From Polytrichum commune (Eukaryota; Streptophyta; Polytrichopsida; Polytrichales; Polytrichaceae), in the NCBI GenBank assembly GCA_950295325.1, contig OX485805.1:31731501-31795500 (forward strand): DNA of 64,000 bases, in the 5' to 3' direction. A program made the translations under genes and the position numbers. This document shows positions 45,241 to 58,525 of this stretch, one piece after another; the first letter of the stretch is position 1, and each line of letters starts with the position of its first letter. The notes under the pieces are model-generated. The model searched no databases. It worked only from the letters and a program-made list of their open reading frames with translations, and was not told the DNA's origin.

Positions 45241-48200
45241 GTAGCTACTTTTGCATCTAAGTGGTAAGCTTAGTCAATAATCATCAATGAACCAAATCAA
45301 TTTTGTACATTGGATTGTAAATTTTAGATTTATAAATACAAGGAGTATCATTGACCAAGAAATTCGGTTCCAATACATTGATTATTTCTTTAGTAAAAAC
45401 ACTTATTTAGTAGTAGCATGTCTCTATCAAATTTGTGTTAATGGTTGCATTGCAACAAATGAGGCATGTACATATTATGCGTACACCTTTCATTCATGAT
45501 TGGTCTTTACTTATAAGACTCACCCTTTCATAGTCTTGACGAGGTCAAAGTGAGAGGTTGAAGTGATGGCATTTGTTTGTTTGTTTGTTTGTTTGTTTAC
45601 ACAAAATTTTCAAGATAGCCAACATGGCAATAATCATTGGAGTGATGAAGCCACATGTGGATGATAATATATATTTTCATCCAAGTATGGGAACATCCAT
45701 CCATCTTTTATGTTTACTTTGAAGATGTTCATGGTGATTCCGTCCATGAAAAATGATAGTGTTTGCTTTTGCGGGAGGATACACAAATCACTTGCCCTAA
45801 TCAATCTTCTCCTCGTTTCATATTGAATTGTCATTACAAGTGACATCTCTTTGTTTAAGTAAACTTTTTATCTAGTCTTTATTCTTATATTGAATTGTCA
45901 ATACAAGAGGCGTCTCTTTGTTTAAGCAGACGTTTTGTCTAGTTTTTATCCTTCCAAGAATACGACAACCTTGTCCACCTCGCCTACCTATATTACGAGC
46001 CACCTTTTGATCTACTAGGTAATATGGACCCATAATTAATAGTTAGAATGTATGTTTAAAGTCACGTTTGAGAATCAAAGCGAATATGGTGAAATTATGA
46101 ATTTGATGTATAGTCTAACTCTTGAAATCCTTCACAAATTCACCGTGGCTTTTTCATCAATAGCAGATCCAATATTTTTACGTATGCAATACGATTGAAA
46201 TAAGTGCAACTTTCAGCATAGCAATCTTTGTTTCACACTAGTGAATTCTAATGACGTGCATCTCCTCTTAACCAATCCTAGACTTCTCACCTTCCCATGG
46301 CCTTGAAAATGCTTACGGGACAAATGATTGGGCCACTCCTCCTCTCCATGAACCCATTTGTCCCACATGCATCTCTGGGTCAAAGCTATGGAGGGGTGCG
46401 ACGAATAATCATGAAAAGAACAAGCACATCATTTTCTTCCAATTGGGCGAAATATCCGCATAAATGGCAGCCATAATTCTAGATTTGATATGGGTAGGTA
46501 TAGGTTCTATCGTTGCTCAAATTCAAGATCGTTATTCCATGCCCTCCTAGATAACCACACACGTGCTACCGATGCTAGTACATATGAAAATGTACAAGTA
46601 CATATGAAAATGAATAGTGAGAACTATAAACTTTATATGTGATAGTCTTAAATGGTAAACATATATTTTCATATGGAATAATCTTTGGAGGATTCTATCC
46701 ATGAAATATACTAAGAACTGAAAATACATGTCAAGCTACGTGCTTTTGTAGTTTGTAGAAGTTATCTTCAAAAGGTCATGAGAAAAAGACACCATCTTGT
46801 ATAATCTCAAAATTAACAAGATGTATGGATTCAATAATATGAAGAAAAAGAAGAAGAAGATCCACAACCACTTCATCACTAGGAGTCCATAATATTACCA
46901 ACTTCTAAAGGCACGAGGGGTCTTGCTCGATTTAAAGCATGATCTAAACAAGAGTAGTTTATAGTTGACTTTGGAAAGTTGTGAATGAGAAATTCTAGAC
47001 TACATTCATAGGATGGGAACAAACAACAATTTCACTAAGGCCACAACAAATGTTAAATTTTTTAAAAGGAAAAATACAACCATGTTATGAAGCGTTAACA
47101 CTCGATCTTTGCTTTACAAAATATAAATTGCATACTATGAAATATTGAGAAAAATAAATGATCATGCCAACAACTTTATTATTGTTCCACATAGGATACG
47201 TGTTATGTGAGGTGATGAGAAACATGAAATACTACATAATGGTATAAAAATATTACATAAAATAAATAAAAGAACAAAAAAAAAATTATTTTTAAAACGT
47301 CATTCATAAAATTTTAGAATCATTTTCTAGTCTCCCAAAGTCATTGTATGCACAAATACACCTAAAACCATGCATGTTTACTAAATTTGGCTTCATCCCT
47401 TGCATGTTCTCACTTACTGCTCATGTGTTACTGCTCATTGTTAAGTGCTCATCGTTCATGACTTTACTTCCCTCAATACATACATAATGAGGATTTTTTT
47501 CCCCTTCTTTCACATGAATTTGACATGGTTATTTAAGAAGAATATAGAAACTTGACATCATGTGGATTTATAAACCATGCAAGAACCTTCATATGTAAGA
47601 AAATTTACTTTAGTATCAATATTATAATAAGACGTTTGTTGACCCAAAAAATGACTCCCGTATACTATGCTTATGTCCATTAATGAGACCTAACAAATAT
47701 CGAGATCCGACCAATATCACAAGCTTGGGTTTTGGTGGCATCTACATAAACTCGCTCATCATGGATGAAAGGGCTACTCTAAAAAAACAAACCCCCTATA
47801 AGGTCGAGCGTTGACTCATTCCAAGCCTATTTGGCGAAACAAAATTCGAGATCTCTCATGCCATTTTTGGAGTTGAATGGTGTGGAAAAAGCCATTTCAA
47901 TTTGTAGAAACGATTCTTTGTGTTTTCATGTTCCTATTGGATGAGTTTTTGTAGACTCCATTAACCTTGACCAATATTGGTGACAAGCATGTTCCACACT
48001 TTTGATACTAGAATCTATTTTTGAGGTGAAACATGGTATTCTGTAAAGGTTCCAACTAAGCAAGTGTGAGACATGGCATTTCGCTCAAACTTTGAATCAA
48101 TTTGTGTCGAACTTGCTTATAACCCACATTATTGGAATCGTTCGATATTTGTGTTACTATTATACACTAATATTGTACATTCTCTATATACAAATCCAGT

Positions 48201-49327
48201 CTTGCCATGCATGCTAATGTGAAGGCACGATATTGTTGAACCTCTCATCATTGCTCCCTTTCCAAATGGGGCATGTCGAGTGATACGTTGTCAGAATTGA
48301 ATATTCTATCACATGTCACCAAAGAAAACCCAAGACTTGGCTAGCAGGTTCCTAAGACAGTTGGCAAGATACATGTGGCAGGACGCATGGGGCATGCCAA
48401 CATGTTCTGTCTCTGACTACAAGCAAGCATGTCGGCTAGAGATAATTCATCATTCAAAATTTACAATAAACAATGCTAAAGCTCCAGGTAGTCCCACCCA
48501 AAACCTGCTAACCACCGATTAGAACGCAAAATCATGAAAAAAAAAACTCAGGTGGAGTGTTGTTCATTTTTGTGAGAGACCCGGAATAATTGGGGCATTA
48601 TGCCTAGAAGATTCCCGATGCCATGGTGCATTGGCCTACCATTGAGTGCACAATATTATGAGGGGATGAATATCGAACCTTAAGTCATTACATTTTGAGC
48701 TAGTGGTTTCCAAAGAGGAATGCAAAGTGGCGGCCATATAATACGCCCCCCCGCATGCATTGAATGTCCACTATTAGTTGACAAACTAATGACTCGCATT
48801 CATAGTGGCAAATCGTCATAAGTTATTCATGATTGACGGGCATCATATTTAGTAATACACGGCCGCTACATACTAGCCTTTTCCTTGAGCCCATCCGAGT
48901 TATGGTGGTTGTAGTAGTAAAGTCCAAAAGCTTTTCACCCATCACTACACCCAAAAAAGGAAAACAAAAGAGATAAAGAAATCCTCAAACATACTATGAA
49001 CTCAAAGTGGATGAATCTTGGAAAGGCTTGGCACCCATCTTTAATATCATTTTACTTTATTGTTATTTTATTTCCCCTCTCCAAAAAATGGCCTTGTCAT
49101 ACGGTTCCCTTGCCATCAAGCAATGTAGAGGCTCCACTACTACTACTACTACTAGCGTCCTTCCACTTTTGAGGCTCAAATTATGATTGCCCCTACACAC
49201 CACCTTTCCAAAGCAAATTATACACCTAGGAGGCACTCGACTCCGCCCTCATAATATACATGCGTCTCCACATTTGGCAAAAAAAAAAACATACCTATCT
49301 CACATCGACCCTTTAAATGTGTGCTAA
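45241..49327. other. Gene-free stretch apart from F2 copy C
   Basis: Contains (GTTT)n at about 45573-45598, a short direct repeat 'attgaattgtcattacaagt' / 'attgaattgtcaatacaag' with 'gtctctttgtttaag' at 45823-45925, and paired 'agtacatatgaaaatg' at about 46580-46612. No gene. Confidence 0.4.
47727..47969. mobile_element. MITE family F2, copy C, diverged
   Basis: Left 'gggttttggtggcatctaca' 'taaactc' plus 'catcatggatgaa', right 'ttggatgagtttttgtagactcc'. Weaker TIR than the other copies. Confidence 0.5.
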
Positions 49328-49705
49328 GGTAGATGGGTCTTAAATGGTTACCCTTTTTCCCACTAGCCCCACTTCCTCTAGGGCGTGAACACGCGGTTAG
49401 TATGAGACGGTTAGCGATATCCATATCGAGGCCGTAACCACCCTTCCTCGTAGCTTTTGGAGCTCCTACGAATATCTTGTGCATCATCAAAGTGACGATT
49501 ACTTGTGCTCATTAAATGGTCGTATAGGTCCTCGAATTATGTTGATTGTTGAGTCTAGATTAGTTATCATGCTTTTAGCACGCAGTCCAATCTATTTAAA
49601 GTACATGTTTTTTTTGGACACTGTTCTTGGAGCCATCACAAATCCACGTACCACCTAAATACAAGTGCACGATCAAGAGAAAGTAATTGAACAAGGGTTA
49701 TCTAT
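49328..49705 (+). repeat. F4 repeat, near full length (~375 bp)
   Basis: Begins 'ggtagatgggtcttaaatgg' 'ttacc', ends 'gaaagtaattgaacaagggt' 'tatctatctt'. A useful reference copy for the family. Ends give a weak inverted match (TAAGGTAGA / TAAGGTACA at the 61-kb copy). No reading frame. Confidence 0.7.
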
Positions 49706-49779
49706 CTTGTCTCACATCAACCCTTAAAAATCATATGGAACTGGAAGTGCATTGCATTCCATCTTGTTGGCCTACTTGG

Positions 49780-50052
49780 GCCAGGGCTAGACGTCCACCT
49801 CTTTGATTTGAGACCCCACTACTAATATCCATGTAAAAAAAATCTAGTAAAACCTTGACCCACATAGGTTTATGATTGTTTAATCTCGAGTGGGTCTCTT
49901 TAAAAGAATGTGGAACCTTTGATACTAAATTTGGGGTCAATTTATCTTACTATAAAAAGAAAACACACATACTATAATATAATGTGTTGCATTTTTCACC
50001 TTGGATAATATTGGTGGGGGTCCATCTCAAAGAGGTGGACGTCTAGCCTTGG
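49780..50052. mobile_element. MITE F9, ~270 bp
   Basis: Left GGCTAGACGTCCACCTCTTT, right reading GGCTAGACGTCCACCTCTTT on the other strand, a near-perfect TIR of at least 22 bp. The ends extend to GCCAGGG / GCCAAGG. Interior non-coding. Confidence 0.8.
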
Positions 50053-52221
50053 CTGTATGTTTGGCTCATTAGGTGTCGAGGTATTATAAAATGCCTAAAA
50101 AATAAGACTGGGTGGGGGTGGGTGGTTGTTAGTTCTCAATCCACGTCTTACTTTGAGGGTTCTAGATTTTTTTTAATGGTTATTGTCTCGGGTATCATCC
50201 CCTTGTTATATATTATTACTAAAAAAATGAAGTACATCTAAAGTGCTTCTTGGCGTCTTTCTTGATGTTGAAATTGTATTTGGGTACCATGCATATAAAT
50301 AAGAGTGTCATGCAACACAAATTCAAGAATGACATTCATTTATTAAGAAACCAAAGCACGAAGCACTCCACGGTAGTGTTCAAAGCTCCCTAATTTCACT
50401 TGTGGACTAAAACTTGTAAATACCACTCTTGTTGTGTCACTTGTCTATATGCATCTTCAAATAAAGCCTATGTAAAGTTTTATATGCTCATGACAGTCAC
50501 GTGACTTCATAACTTACTTAGCATTGTGCATTTGTTTTGTGGGCCCTAGGAATATAATCATGAGATGTGAAACTTTGGTAGGAAACTCAAATTCTAATTG
50601 AGCATCGGATGGTTACATTCCCATGGCCCACATTGTTGTGTAATGTTATGTTTCTCATTGTATTGGATGTGATCTAAAAATTAATATCTGGAAATTTGTA
50701 GAAATTTTCAACGAAAAATCACATGATTAGTCACAACTCTTTAAACAAACTGAAGAAATCAATGTTGGTTGACACCATAGCACCAAACATGGGTATACAC
50801 CCAAACTATTTGGAGATTGGTAAAATATTTTCAGACCATGGACAACTGCAAGAATCACTATAGTTAACTCAACTTTTCTCAATGCATTTTAGGGAACAAC
50901 TATCGTTAAGTACGTTTTATGACAAGTCAAATCACGAACAAATATAATTATGAAAGGCAACTAGTTAACTAATAGTTGAAATAGTTGGTTAGTTGTCCAA
51001 GGTCTAATTTTTTTTTTTGCAAATTCGTATCTCTGAATATATACAACTCCAAATGATAGATAGACCCAAAATGATATCGAAAACTAAACTACTTAAACAA
51101 ACACCCGTTACCATACACGTACAAGAATGCATACCTAAATACACGCATACCCTAAACGGTATCCAAAAGAACCCCATGCAATTACCTTAGGGTTATAAAC
51201 CAAAACTCAAGGGGAAGGAATGACTCACGGGTGGAGATTTGTAGGAACGAAAACACGAAATTCACAAAACCCTCGGCCGCATTAAAATTCCTTCCATAGC
51301 TTGCTCACTTATTAACCCCCGCTTACTCATTTACATACTTATTAGAGTCTTACTTAACCCTTAAAGGACAATGTTGCCCCACGGGCTTGGTATTATTTTG
51401 GGAGAATCTTGTTCAAAACTTCTACTCCATTGCACCAAATGGGGTTTTTAGAATGCCAAATCGAGCACCTTAGCAAGATCTATACTTCTTTAGAATAGAG
51501 CCTATGTAAATTAATTGGTTAATCATGCTTAAAATGAATTTTAAAAGGCATTTTGGGTGTGGTATCGGGAAAGCATATGTCCTTTAAGGGTTAAGCACTC
51601 TTACTTATCAATCCCCTTAACTTATAAGGGCGCTCATTTCGTTGCTTGCTTCATAACATTAAACATGATGATACTAATAATAAAAGCCGTTGCCGTCGTG
51701 TTGGGTACACACAATAAGGGCGGGCCAATCTTGATTTCGTGAAGAATCGTAAACAAAGGGCATAATCCACATCAATCGCACGCTCATATCATTTGTTGTC
51801 AGGCCCCCAAGATTTTCATTCATGTGCCCCCCCCCCCCATCCTACTACTACTACTACGACTACAACAACTACTACGACTACTACTACTAACGTTACGATT
51901 GTTTATATACCAATAGCGCAAGAACCTATTATATGTTTCGGAAGAGTCTTTAAATAATAAAAAACTTTTTTTATTTAAGACTTTTTTAATTGATATTTTT
52001 CATTAATTTTAAGTACTTTTTTTTAATGATTCCGCTTGAAATTTGTCCCAGCATTTCTTGCTTCCAATTTCAGGGCCCAGTCTCTGCCGTTGAGTGCTGT
52101 GTACTTGACCTCACTTACACTCAGACTGAGAAATCGGAATCATAAATGCAATAGCCAATATACTTTCATTTTATTAGAATAGTAGTAGTAGTAGTAGTAG
52201 TAGTAGTAATAATAATAATAA
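50053..52221. other. Gene-free stretch
   Basis: AT-rich; a 12-C run (51827-51838) followed by (ACT/CTA)n at 51843-51889, and (TAG)n plus (AAT)n at 52180-52221. Two 'cctttaagggttaag' / 'acccttaaaggacaatgtt' phrases (51355-51375, 51580-51595) are inverted relative to each other. No gene. Confidence 0.4.
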
Positions 52222-52600
52222 GGTAGATGGGTCTTGGAATGGTTAGTTTTTTCCGGCTAGTCCACTTCTCTCTAAGATGTGAAACGCGGGATTAGCAATT
52301 AAAAATCAAAGCCGTAGCCGCTTCTTTGTGCTTTTGTTTGTTTGTTATGAAGCTCATATGAATATCTCAGTCATCATAGAACTGAAGGTTCTCGTGCTCG
52401 TTACAAGGTCATAGAGTCCCCCCATCTTCTGTTGACTGTTGAGTCTAGAATGGTTATCATATTTTTGAGCATTTCGTCGTATCCTTTTTTAACACACGAT
52501 GTCTCCGTTTTAGTCTCCATTTTTGGAGCCACGTTGAACCACCTGCCACTCAAATGTAGGGGTCCTAATAAGAAAGTAGCCGAATGAAGGTTCTCTGCAT
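52222..52600 (+). repeat. F4 repeat, near full length
   Basis: Begins 'ggtagatgggtcttggaatg', continues 'ggctagtccacttctc', 'gaagctcatatgaatatctc', 'ctgttgactgttgagtctag', 'ccactcaaatgtaggggtcc', ends 'agtagccgaatgaaggttct'. Preceded by a (TAG)n/(AAT)n microsatellite. Confidence 0.7.
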
Positions 52601-53224
52601 TGAGGGTGTGTGAGTCTTATAATGTTGTGGTCTTAGTAGACGCATGTGTTTGAATGGTACATGACAAGGTTTGTAGTTAAGGACAGACTAAAAAAAGGCA
52701 TGTGTTTCGTTTGACATGGAACTACTAGGTGTTGGTGTTGCGTTATTTGTTGTTATAGGGTTAATCGCGACCATAATTTTGAGGGTTTGTCCGATCGCTC
52801 AAAGAGATTATTTTATTTTCTTCGATGTCTTGTACTTATGTATCTCAACTCCAATTCTAAAGTTGAAATGACAATTTTTCATGCTTGGAATTGTTGATTG
52901 GATGAGAAATTCATATTGTAGCGAACATTTTTTATGTCCACGAAGATCGTTTTGAAAGGGCTCTAGAGATCTCAATCATTTATTATATATATATTGGGGG
53001 TATGTATTGCTCAAAATGCTACACAATTCTCTAGTGAGGGAATGCCCTTATATATTACCAATTTTGGAAAAGGTTTTTCTAATTTTGGATGTAAGTCCCT
53101 ACATTTGGAGAGATAAACAAACTTATCTTTATGCTTTTTTTTGGTTCTTTATACAATATTATGGATGTAATAACTTCTTCTCTTCTAAGAAAATTTCTCT
53201 CTACACTCCCTACTAAAAATGTAT

Positions 53225-54012
53225 AATAAAAAAACTCGCCCTAGTCCTATAGTCCACAATCGATATGTGTTACCATGATAAGTGTCAAATTCCATGTGTT
53301 TAGGAAAACTGTGCTCCCCAAAAAAAATCCAAAAAATCCATTATTGAGTGTTAATCATTAAATGTTAAGAGGATTTTTTGATAGAAATTATGCTCCCTTC
53401 ATTAGTGAGTTCACCTTAATAAGTGTTGATTTGGATGAAAATGTGACTATGAAAGCTCATAACTTGGATGAAATTGAATTAGGTTCATCACGTATTTGAC
53501 TTCAATAAAGAGTGAAACTGAATACACTATGAATGCACATGAGTTCATCAATTATGAACTAGGATTTGATCTAAACAATCCCTACATACCTATCGAGGAG
53601 GAAATTATAGGTCTGCTTGATAACGGACACATTGACGAAGTTGACGATGTGCAAATTGGTGATGTGGTAGTAGAGTAGGATTTAAGGATGTTGAAAGTGC
53701 ATAAGTGACCTTGAAACAAATGCTTTAGAAGAAAACATGATCTTGGTGAGCATAAGAATCTCATCAAACTACTTTACATATGTTCTTTCATTACGCTTAG
53801 ATGTACGAAGACATTCATATCTTGAGTAATTTCATCCTTTATTTATATAAGTGTATTTTTTTAAAAAGAAAATTCCAAAGTCACATAAGTGTTCTTCATG
53901 TGAGTATTAGAATCTGTGTATGCTACCCCTGATAAGTGTTAAAGTGCTAACACCATGTAAGTGTTACAAGTTTCCTTGCTCCAAAGTGTTAACATATATC
54001 AAGGGTGGACTG
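53225..54012. mobile_element. Probable TIR element with a short acidic reading frame
   Basis: Left 'tatagtccacaatcgatatg' 'tgttacca', right reading 'tacagtccacccttgatata' 'tgttaaca' on the other strand. Repeated 'aagtgtta' motifs near both ends. The plus frame from ATG 53538 to stop at 53678 reads MNAHEFINYELGFDLNNPYI followed by an acidic EEE/DEVDD tail, with natural-looking codon use. It may be the C-terminal remnant of a transposase; family not identified. Confidence 0.45.
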
Positions 54013-54769
54013 TAATGAACTCGTATCAAATCAAATCCTTTTACAGAAGTTTTTTTCTTTTCAATATAACAAATTAGCTTCATGTGAATTTATAGATCCA
54101 ATAAATATTTTTTGAAGGGTTGTGATTTTTCCCATGGGGACCCCCAAAATATCATTATACTCCCAAAGCTAGAAGCATCATAATTTTAAATAAGTGGCAT
54201 TTGAGTTCGCAACATGTAACTCCAACTACTACTACAAAGCTTTGATGCCCACCTTTGGTCATTATTTGGATATAACCCCTTTTGGTTGAATTTCCTCTCG
54301 TGTGAGCCAAAGATCACAATTGTGGGTTTTAGATGTTAGCAATGGCACCAACGTTGCCAAAATCATAACTTTTTTTTGAAATGTAAATTGTGGACATGGG
54401 AGCCTATTTTTAATTTTTTAAAATTTAATTAATTTCTATTTAAATAACATAAAATAAAATAATTTCTATCAAGGATCGTGTGTTTTTGTTGCATTCAAGT
54501 TGTGAAAACATTAATTGGTTGCACATTGATTCAACACATTCATGATAAAATAAAATAAAAATTAAAGACCAGATCCTTATGGAAGTATGAACTGTACAAA
54601 TGGCATTTATTGTCAAGAAAAACTGAATGGAAATGATTTATTGGCATCCCCATCTCACCTCTTCCGAAATCTCTCATTCGGACTAGAATGTATGCATTGG
54701 ACATTGGGGGCCAAGTTAGAGCATGCAAAATCCAACACCCCACCCAAAACCAATACAACAAAATCTTGC

Positions 54770-56330
54770 ACAATAATAAAGTACATATTGATATTGAGAA
54801 TGTTCACCACGTCAACATATCACTCGTGTCTTGGTTTAGGGCCTATCTACTAGTAACACTTTGCACATGGGATTCAACTAGACATGCTTCAAAGTGTTGG
54901 AGTTATCTGTCAATCGCTAACAATAACCAAGTAAAATATTATATAATAGTTATATTTCACATGATTAGCGCTGAAATTTACAGTTTTAGTTCCAATTGTT
55001 CAAGTACATATCGATCATGAAAATGTCCACCACCTTCATATCACACATCCCTGTTGGCTATGGGTCATTTACCTCTAAAACATTCAACACATGTAACTTT
55101 TGCATATGAACCTCAAATAAGACATAATTTGGTGCATTGGAATCCTTTGTGAACTACTAATGATAACCAAGTAGAAATATTTCAATCTAATAACACTACG
55201 TATGATTAGTCCTTAAAGTAAACATTTTAGTTCCAACTACTTTATGATACTTAAATTTTCTTGTTGGCTAAGAGTCATCTACCAATTATACTTGAAACTC
55301 ATATAACTTCTGCATACGAAACTCAAACATGACATAGTTTGGTGCGTTGGAATCCTGTATTATATCAATGCTAACGATAACCAAGTGAAAATATTTCAGT
55401 CTAATAGCATTAGATATGGAAAAAGTGAATGTTTCCTTCCAACTACTTTCTTATACTTAATTATTTGTGTAGGTTTAGGATCCTCTACCAATACAACTTC
55501 AAACCCATATAACTTTTGCATATGAGACTCAAATAAGACATACTTCGGTGCATTAGAATCCTCTATCAATTGCTAACAACAAACTGGTAGAAAAATCTAA
55601 TAATACTATATACGATTAGTTCTTAAAGCAAGTATTTTACTTCTAGCTACCTTATTATAAATCAACTTTTTGTGTTGGTTTAGGATCCTCTGCCAATAAT
55701 ACTTTAAACCCATGTAACTTTTGCGTACGAAACTCAAATAAGACATAGTTTGGTGTGTCGGAATCCACTGCCAATTGCTAATAATAATCAAGTAGAAACA
55801 TCTCAATCTGATAAACGAGTAAAGAAATAAATATGTCTAGCACTAAAAGTTATTGTTTTAGTTCCAACTAACTTTTTAGAAATTTTTTAGGGTCCTCTAC
55901 CAATCATACTCTAAACCCATGTAATTTCTGCACACAAAACTCAAATAAGACATAGTTTGGTGTGTTGGAATCCACTATCAATCGCTAACAATAATCAAGT
56001 AGAAGCATCTTAACATAATCAATCAATCAATCAATCAATCAATCTAGCACTAAAAGTGATTGTTTTAGTTCCAGATACTTATATATAGGTTGGTTTAGGG
56101 TCCTCTAGCAATAATACTCTAAACCCATGTAACTTTTGCATACAAAACTCAAATAAGACATAGTTTGGTGTGTTGGAATCCACTATCAATTGCTAAAAAT
56201 AATCAAGTAGAAACATCTCCATCTGAGAGAGAGAGAGAGAGAGCGCTAAAATTGATTGTTTTAGTTCGAGCTACTTTATTGTAATTTTAGTTTCCGTGTC
56301 ATTGTTGTAAATAAGACATAGTTTAGGTAT
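54770..56330. repeat. Tandem array, ~208-bp unit, about 7 copies
   Basis: The landmark 'tttagggtcctctaccaata' (variants) occurs near 55066, 55279, 55478, 55688, 55895 and 56103, preceded by a diverged copy near 54850. Each unit also has 'aactcaaataagacatagtt' 'tggtgtgttggaatcc', 'tgctaacaataatcaagtag' and 'tttagttccaactac'. Two units carry microsatellites: (AATC)n at 56016-56044 and (GA)n near 56224. The array ends at the GC island at 56.4 kb. Confidence 0.9.
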
Positions 56331-56339
56331 GCTGCAACC

Positions 56340-57600
56340 CTTTGTCAATCGCAAACGACAAACCAAATAGAAGCATTCCAATCAAACAAGACCATATAGA
56401 CCAAGCACTAAAAGCGATTCTCTTTAGTTGTTTTTTCCGCTACATTACTACCTCGTTATCATTTTTTTCTTCTAATTTCTCAAAAATTTTGATTTTTCTT
56501 TTCTTTTCTTTTCTTTTGCCGAGTGGCGGAATCAAAGGGAGGGGAATAGAGAGAGGCTCCCTCCTCTTCCTTTCTTCTTCCCGGCATTTGGGGGGGGGGG
56601 GGCTAGTACTTGCTTGCTTGCTTGCTTGGGGCTCTTGTCCCTCCTCCTCCTCCTCCTCGAGCTACAAGGGCCGTGTCAGCACTTGAAGAGACTGGGCACG
56701 CTGCGAGTAAGTAATTTATTAATTTATAAGTGGCATGTAAGAAGAGAGAAGAGAGAGGAGAGAGGAGAGAGAGTACCACCGTGTGTGTAAGTCGAAGAAG
56801 TCCCACTTAACTTCTTATTGCATTGTTACCGAGGTGAAAAAACAAGGACTCTCATGGCCGTGCAGAGGGATAAAGTTATTCATGCAAGGACCCCCCCCCC
56901 TTTCGCTTGCGTTGACTTTGTTAAAAACCGATTATTTAATCAACCACAACCACCGCCACCACCACAACAACGATTAAAAAACTCCGAGCCATGGATACGT
57001 TGTTTTACGGAAAATAGGAAGGTGTGTAGAGCATGTTGGTGAAAGTACTCGCCCAATTTGGGGCTCGGGGTTTGTGGCGTCGAGGAAATCTCAACCGTCC
57101 ACGAAGGGCACGTAAAAGCGTCTGGGATTCTTTGAAGGGGTGGATGTTCGTAACACCTGCCGAGAGGGACAGGTTGGAAAATGTTGATTGTTGTTGTAGA
57201 GTTCAGGGGGTTTATGTTTGCAGCCGAATCGACCTCGAAGTGCTGGAGTCGGACTAGTAAGCTTCGATTTGCATGGATCAATGATCGAGTTATAGGGGAG
57301 GCATGTTTTTTTGGGTTGGTGCCCCTCGGTGTTTACGTGTTAGGAAACCGAAATAACTTCTTCTAGGGTTGAGGGTCGGTTCATTCGAGGCCTTTGATGC
57401 GGTAACGTAGGTATGATGTATGAAAGCCGAGGTTGATTTGCATGCTAAATTGGTTGTCCTCGCTTTCTTCAAGAAATGAGCGTTGAGTGTTGACTTTCAT
57501 GTATCTCTTGAGCACCGACTCGCGTTTCGTTTTATCTTTAGGAGTATATTATAGTTAGTGTTCACTTTGAAGTGCATGAAACTTTGATCCCCACTTTAGG
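56340..57600 (+). other. GC-richer island, possible 5' end of an unrecognised gene
   Basis: Composition changes from AT-rich array to a mixed, GC-richer stretch with features common in plant gene starts: a TTTTC-rich tract (56495-56518), a 13-G run (56590-56602), (CTTG)5 (56609-56628), (CTC)6 (56641-56659) and a perfect GTAAGT donor context at about 56706 (CTGCGA|GTAAGT). An ATG at 57033 opens 74 codons to 57257 (MLVKVLAQFGARGLWRRGNL..), but the reverse strand is equally open (113 codons, no ATG). Product unknown. Coding-like fragments on the same strand lie 3 kb downstream at 60.2-60.84 kb. Confidence 0.3.
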
Positions 57601-58169
57601 GCCAAAAACAAGTGTAGGAAATTCGAATCACGGAGGATTTTGAGTGCTTGTGGCCTTATTCACTCTGTGGGTGACAAGAGGATCTTTTTGATTAAAAAAA
57701 TGGAAAAGAAAAGAAAAATCTAATGTTCATTTTATTACCTTATTTCAAGGTTTTTATGTAAGAATGATCAATGGCACTTTGTAACAACTAAATTGATATG
57801 TGCAATTAGGTTGCCCCCACGCTAATTTATTGACATTCCACACTATTTGTGATATTTACTACCTCAGTAACACGATACACCAATTATTATTTTACTAGGG
57901 TTGTTATGTGGATGAAGAATGAACAAACTTATGAGTTTTTGTGATAGGATTTTGACCCAAGGTAATTTCCATGGGTAAACGAGGTAACCTATTCATGAAG
58001 GCAACTTGATTGCACATATTATTAGTGTGGAAGAACTTCAACAGTGAATCAAACTTTGATTGTGACATTCCAAAATGGGCTTATGACCCTAAACCCATCA
58101 CCAACCCATTTTTTGTTATGTCTCAGTTTATGAAGTTTCAACATACCACGCAAGCTAAGTCCAACTAAG

Positions 58170-58525
58170 GTGGAAGCGTCTATTGCAAAACACTTTGAGC
58201 ATTATGGTCTCTTCCCTAACTTGGACATATTATTTTACATTTTTGTTTGAATTAGCAATTGTGCTTTGAACATAACGGCCATGAGATACTCACATGAAGC
58301 GAAGCATATTTAATTTCGGTAAAAGCATTCATGTCAAAAACCTCAATCGACCTTTCTTAGTCACATAAGGCCCCCAAAGTGGATAATGTTGGTTCTTGAC
58401 ATTATGTCACTTTCAACCAATGAGTTGCATTTCTAGTCCTTGGAATTATTTAGTTACTTAGTGTTCATGATGAAGTAGGTGTCATAATTGGCATCATTGC
58501 AAAATTGGGCAATTCTACCTTGGTT
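58170..58525 (+). repeat. Dispersed repeat, copy 2 of the pair
   Basis: Same order of landmarks as 26870-27265 ('acactttgagcattatggtc', 'actcacatgaagcgaagcat', 'cccaaagtggataatgttgg', 'caaccaatgagttgcatttc', 'gggcaattctacctt'). Source unknown; possibly an old retroelement fragment. Confidence 0.65.

Noticed and set aside
48313-48522. 69-codon frame starting at a real ATG
   Set aside because: No splice partners, no recognisable motif, isolated in repeat-rich DNA.
56940-57281. 113-codon minus-strand frame
   Set aside because: Starts at TTG, ends in a CCG-repeat-derived glycine run, and competes with an equally open plus strand. No basis to call a gene.
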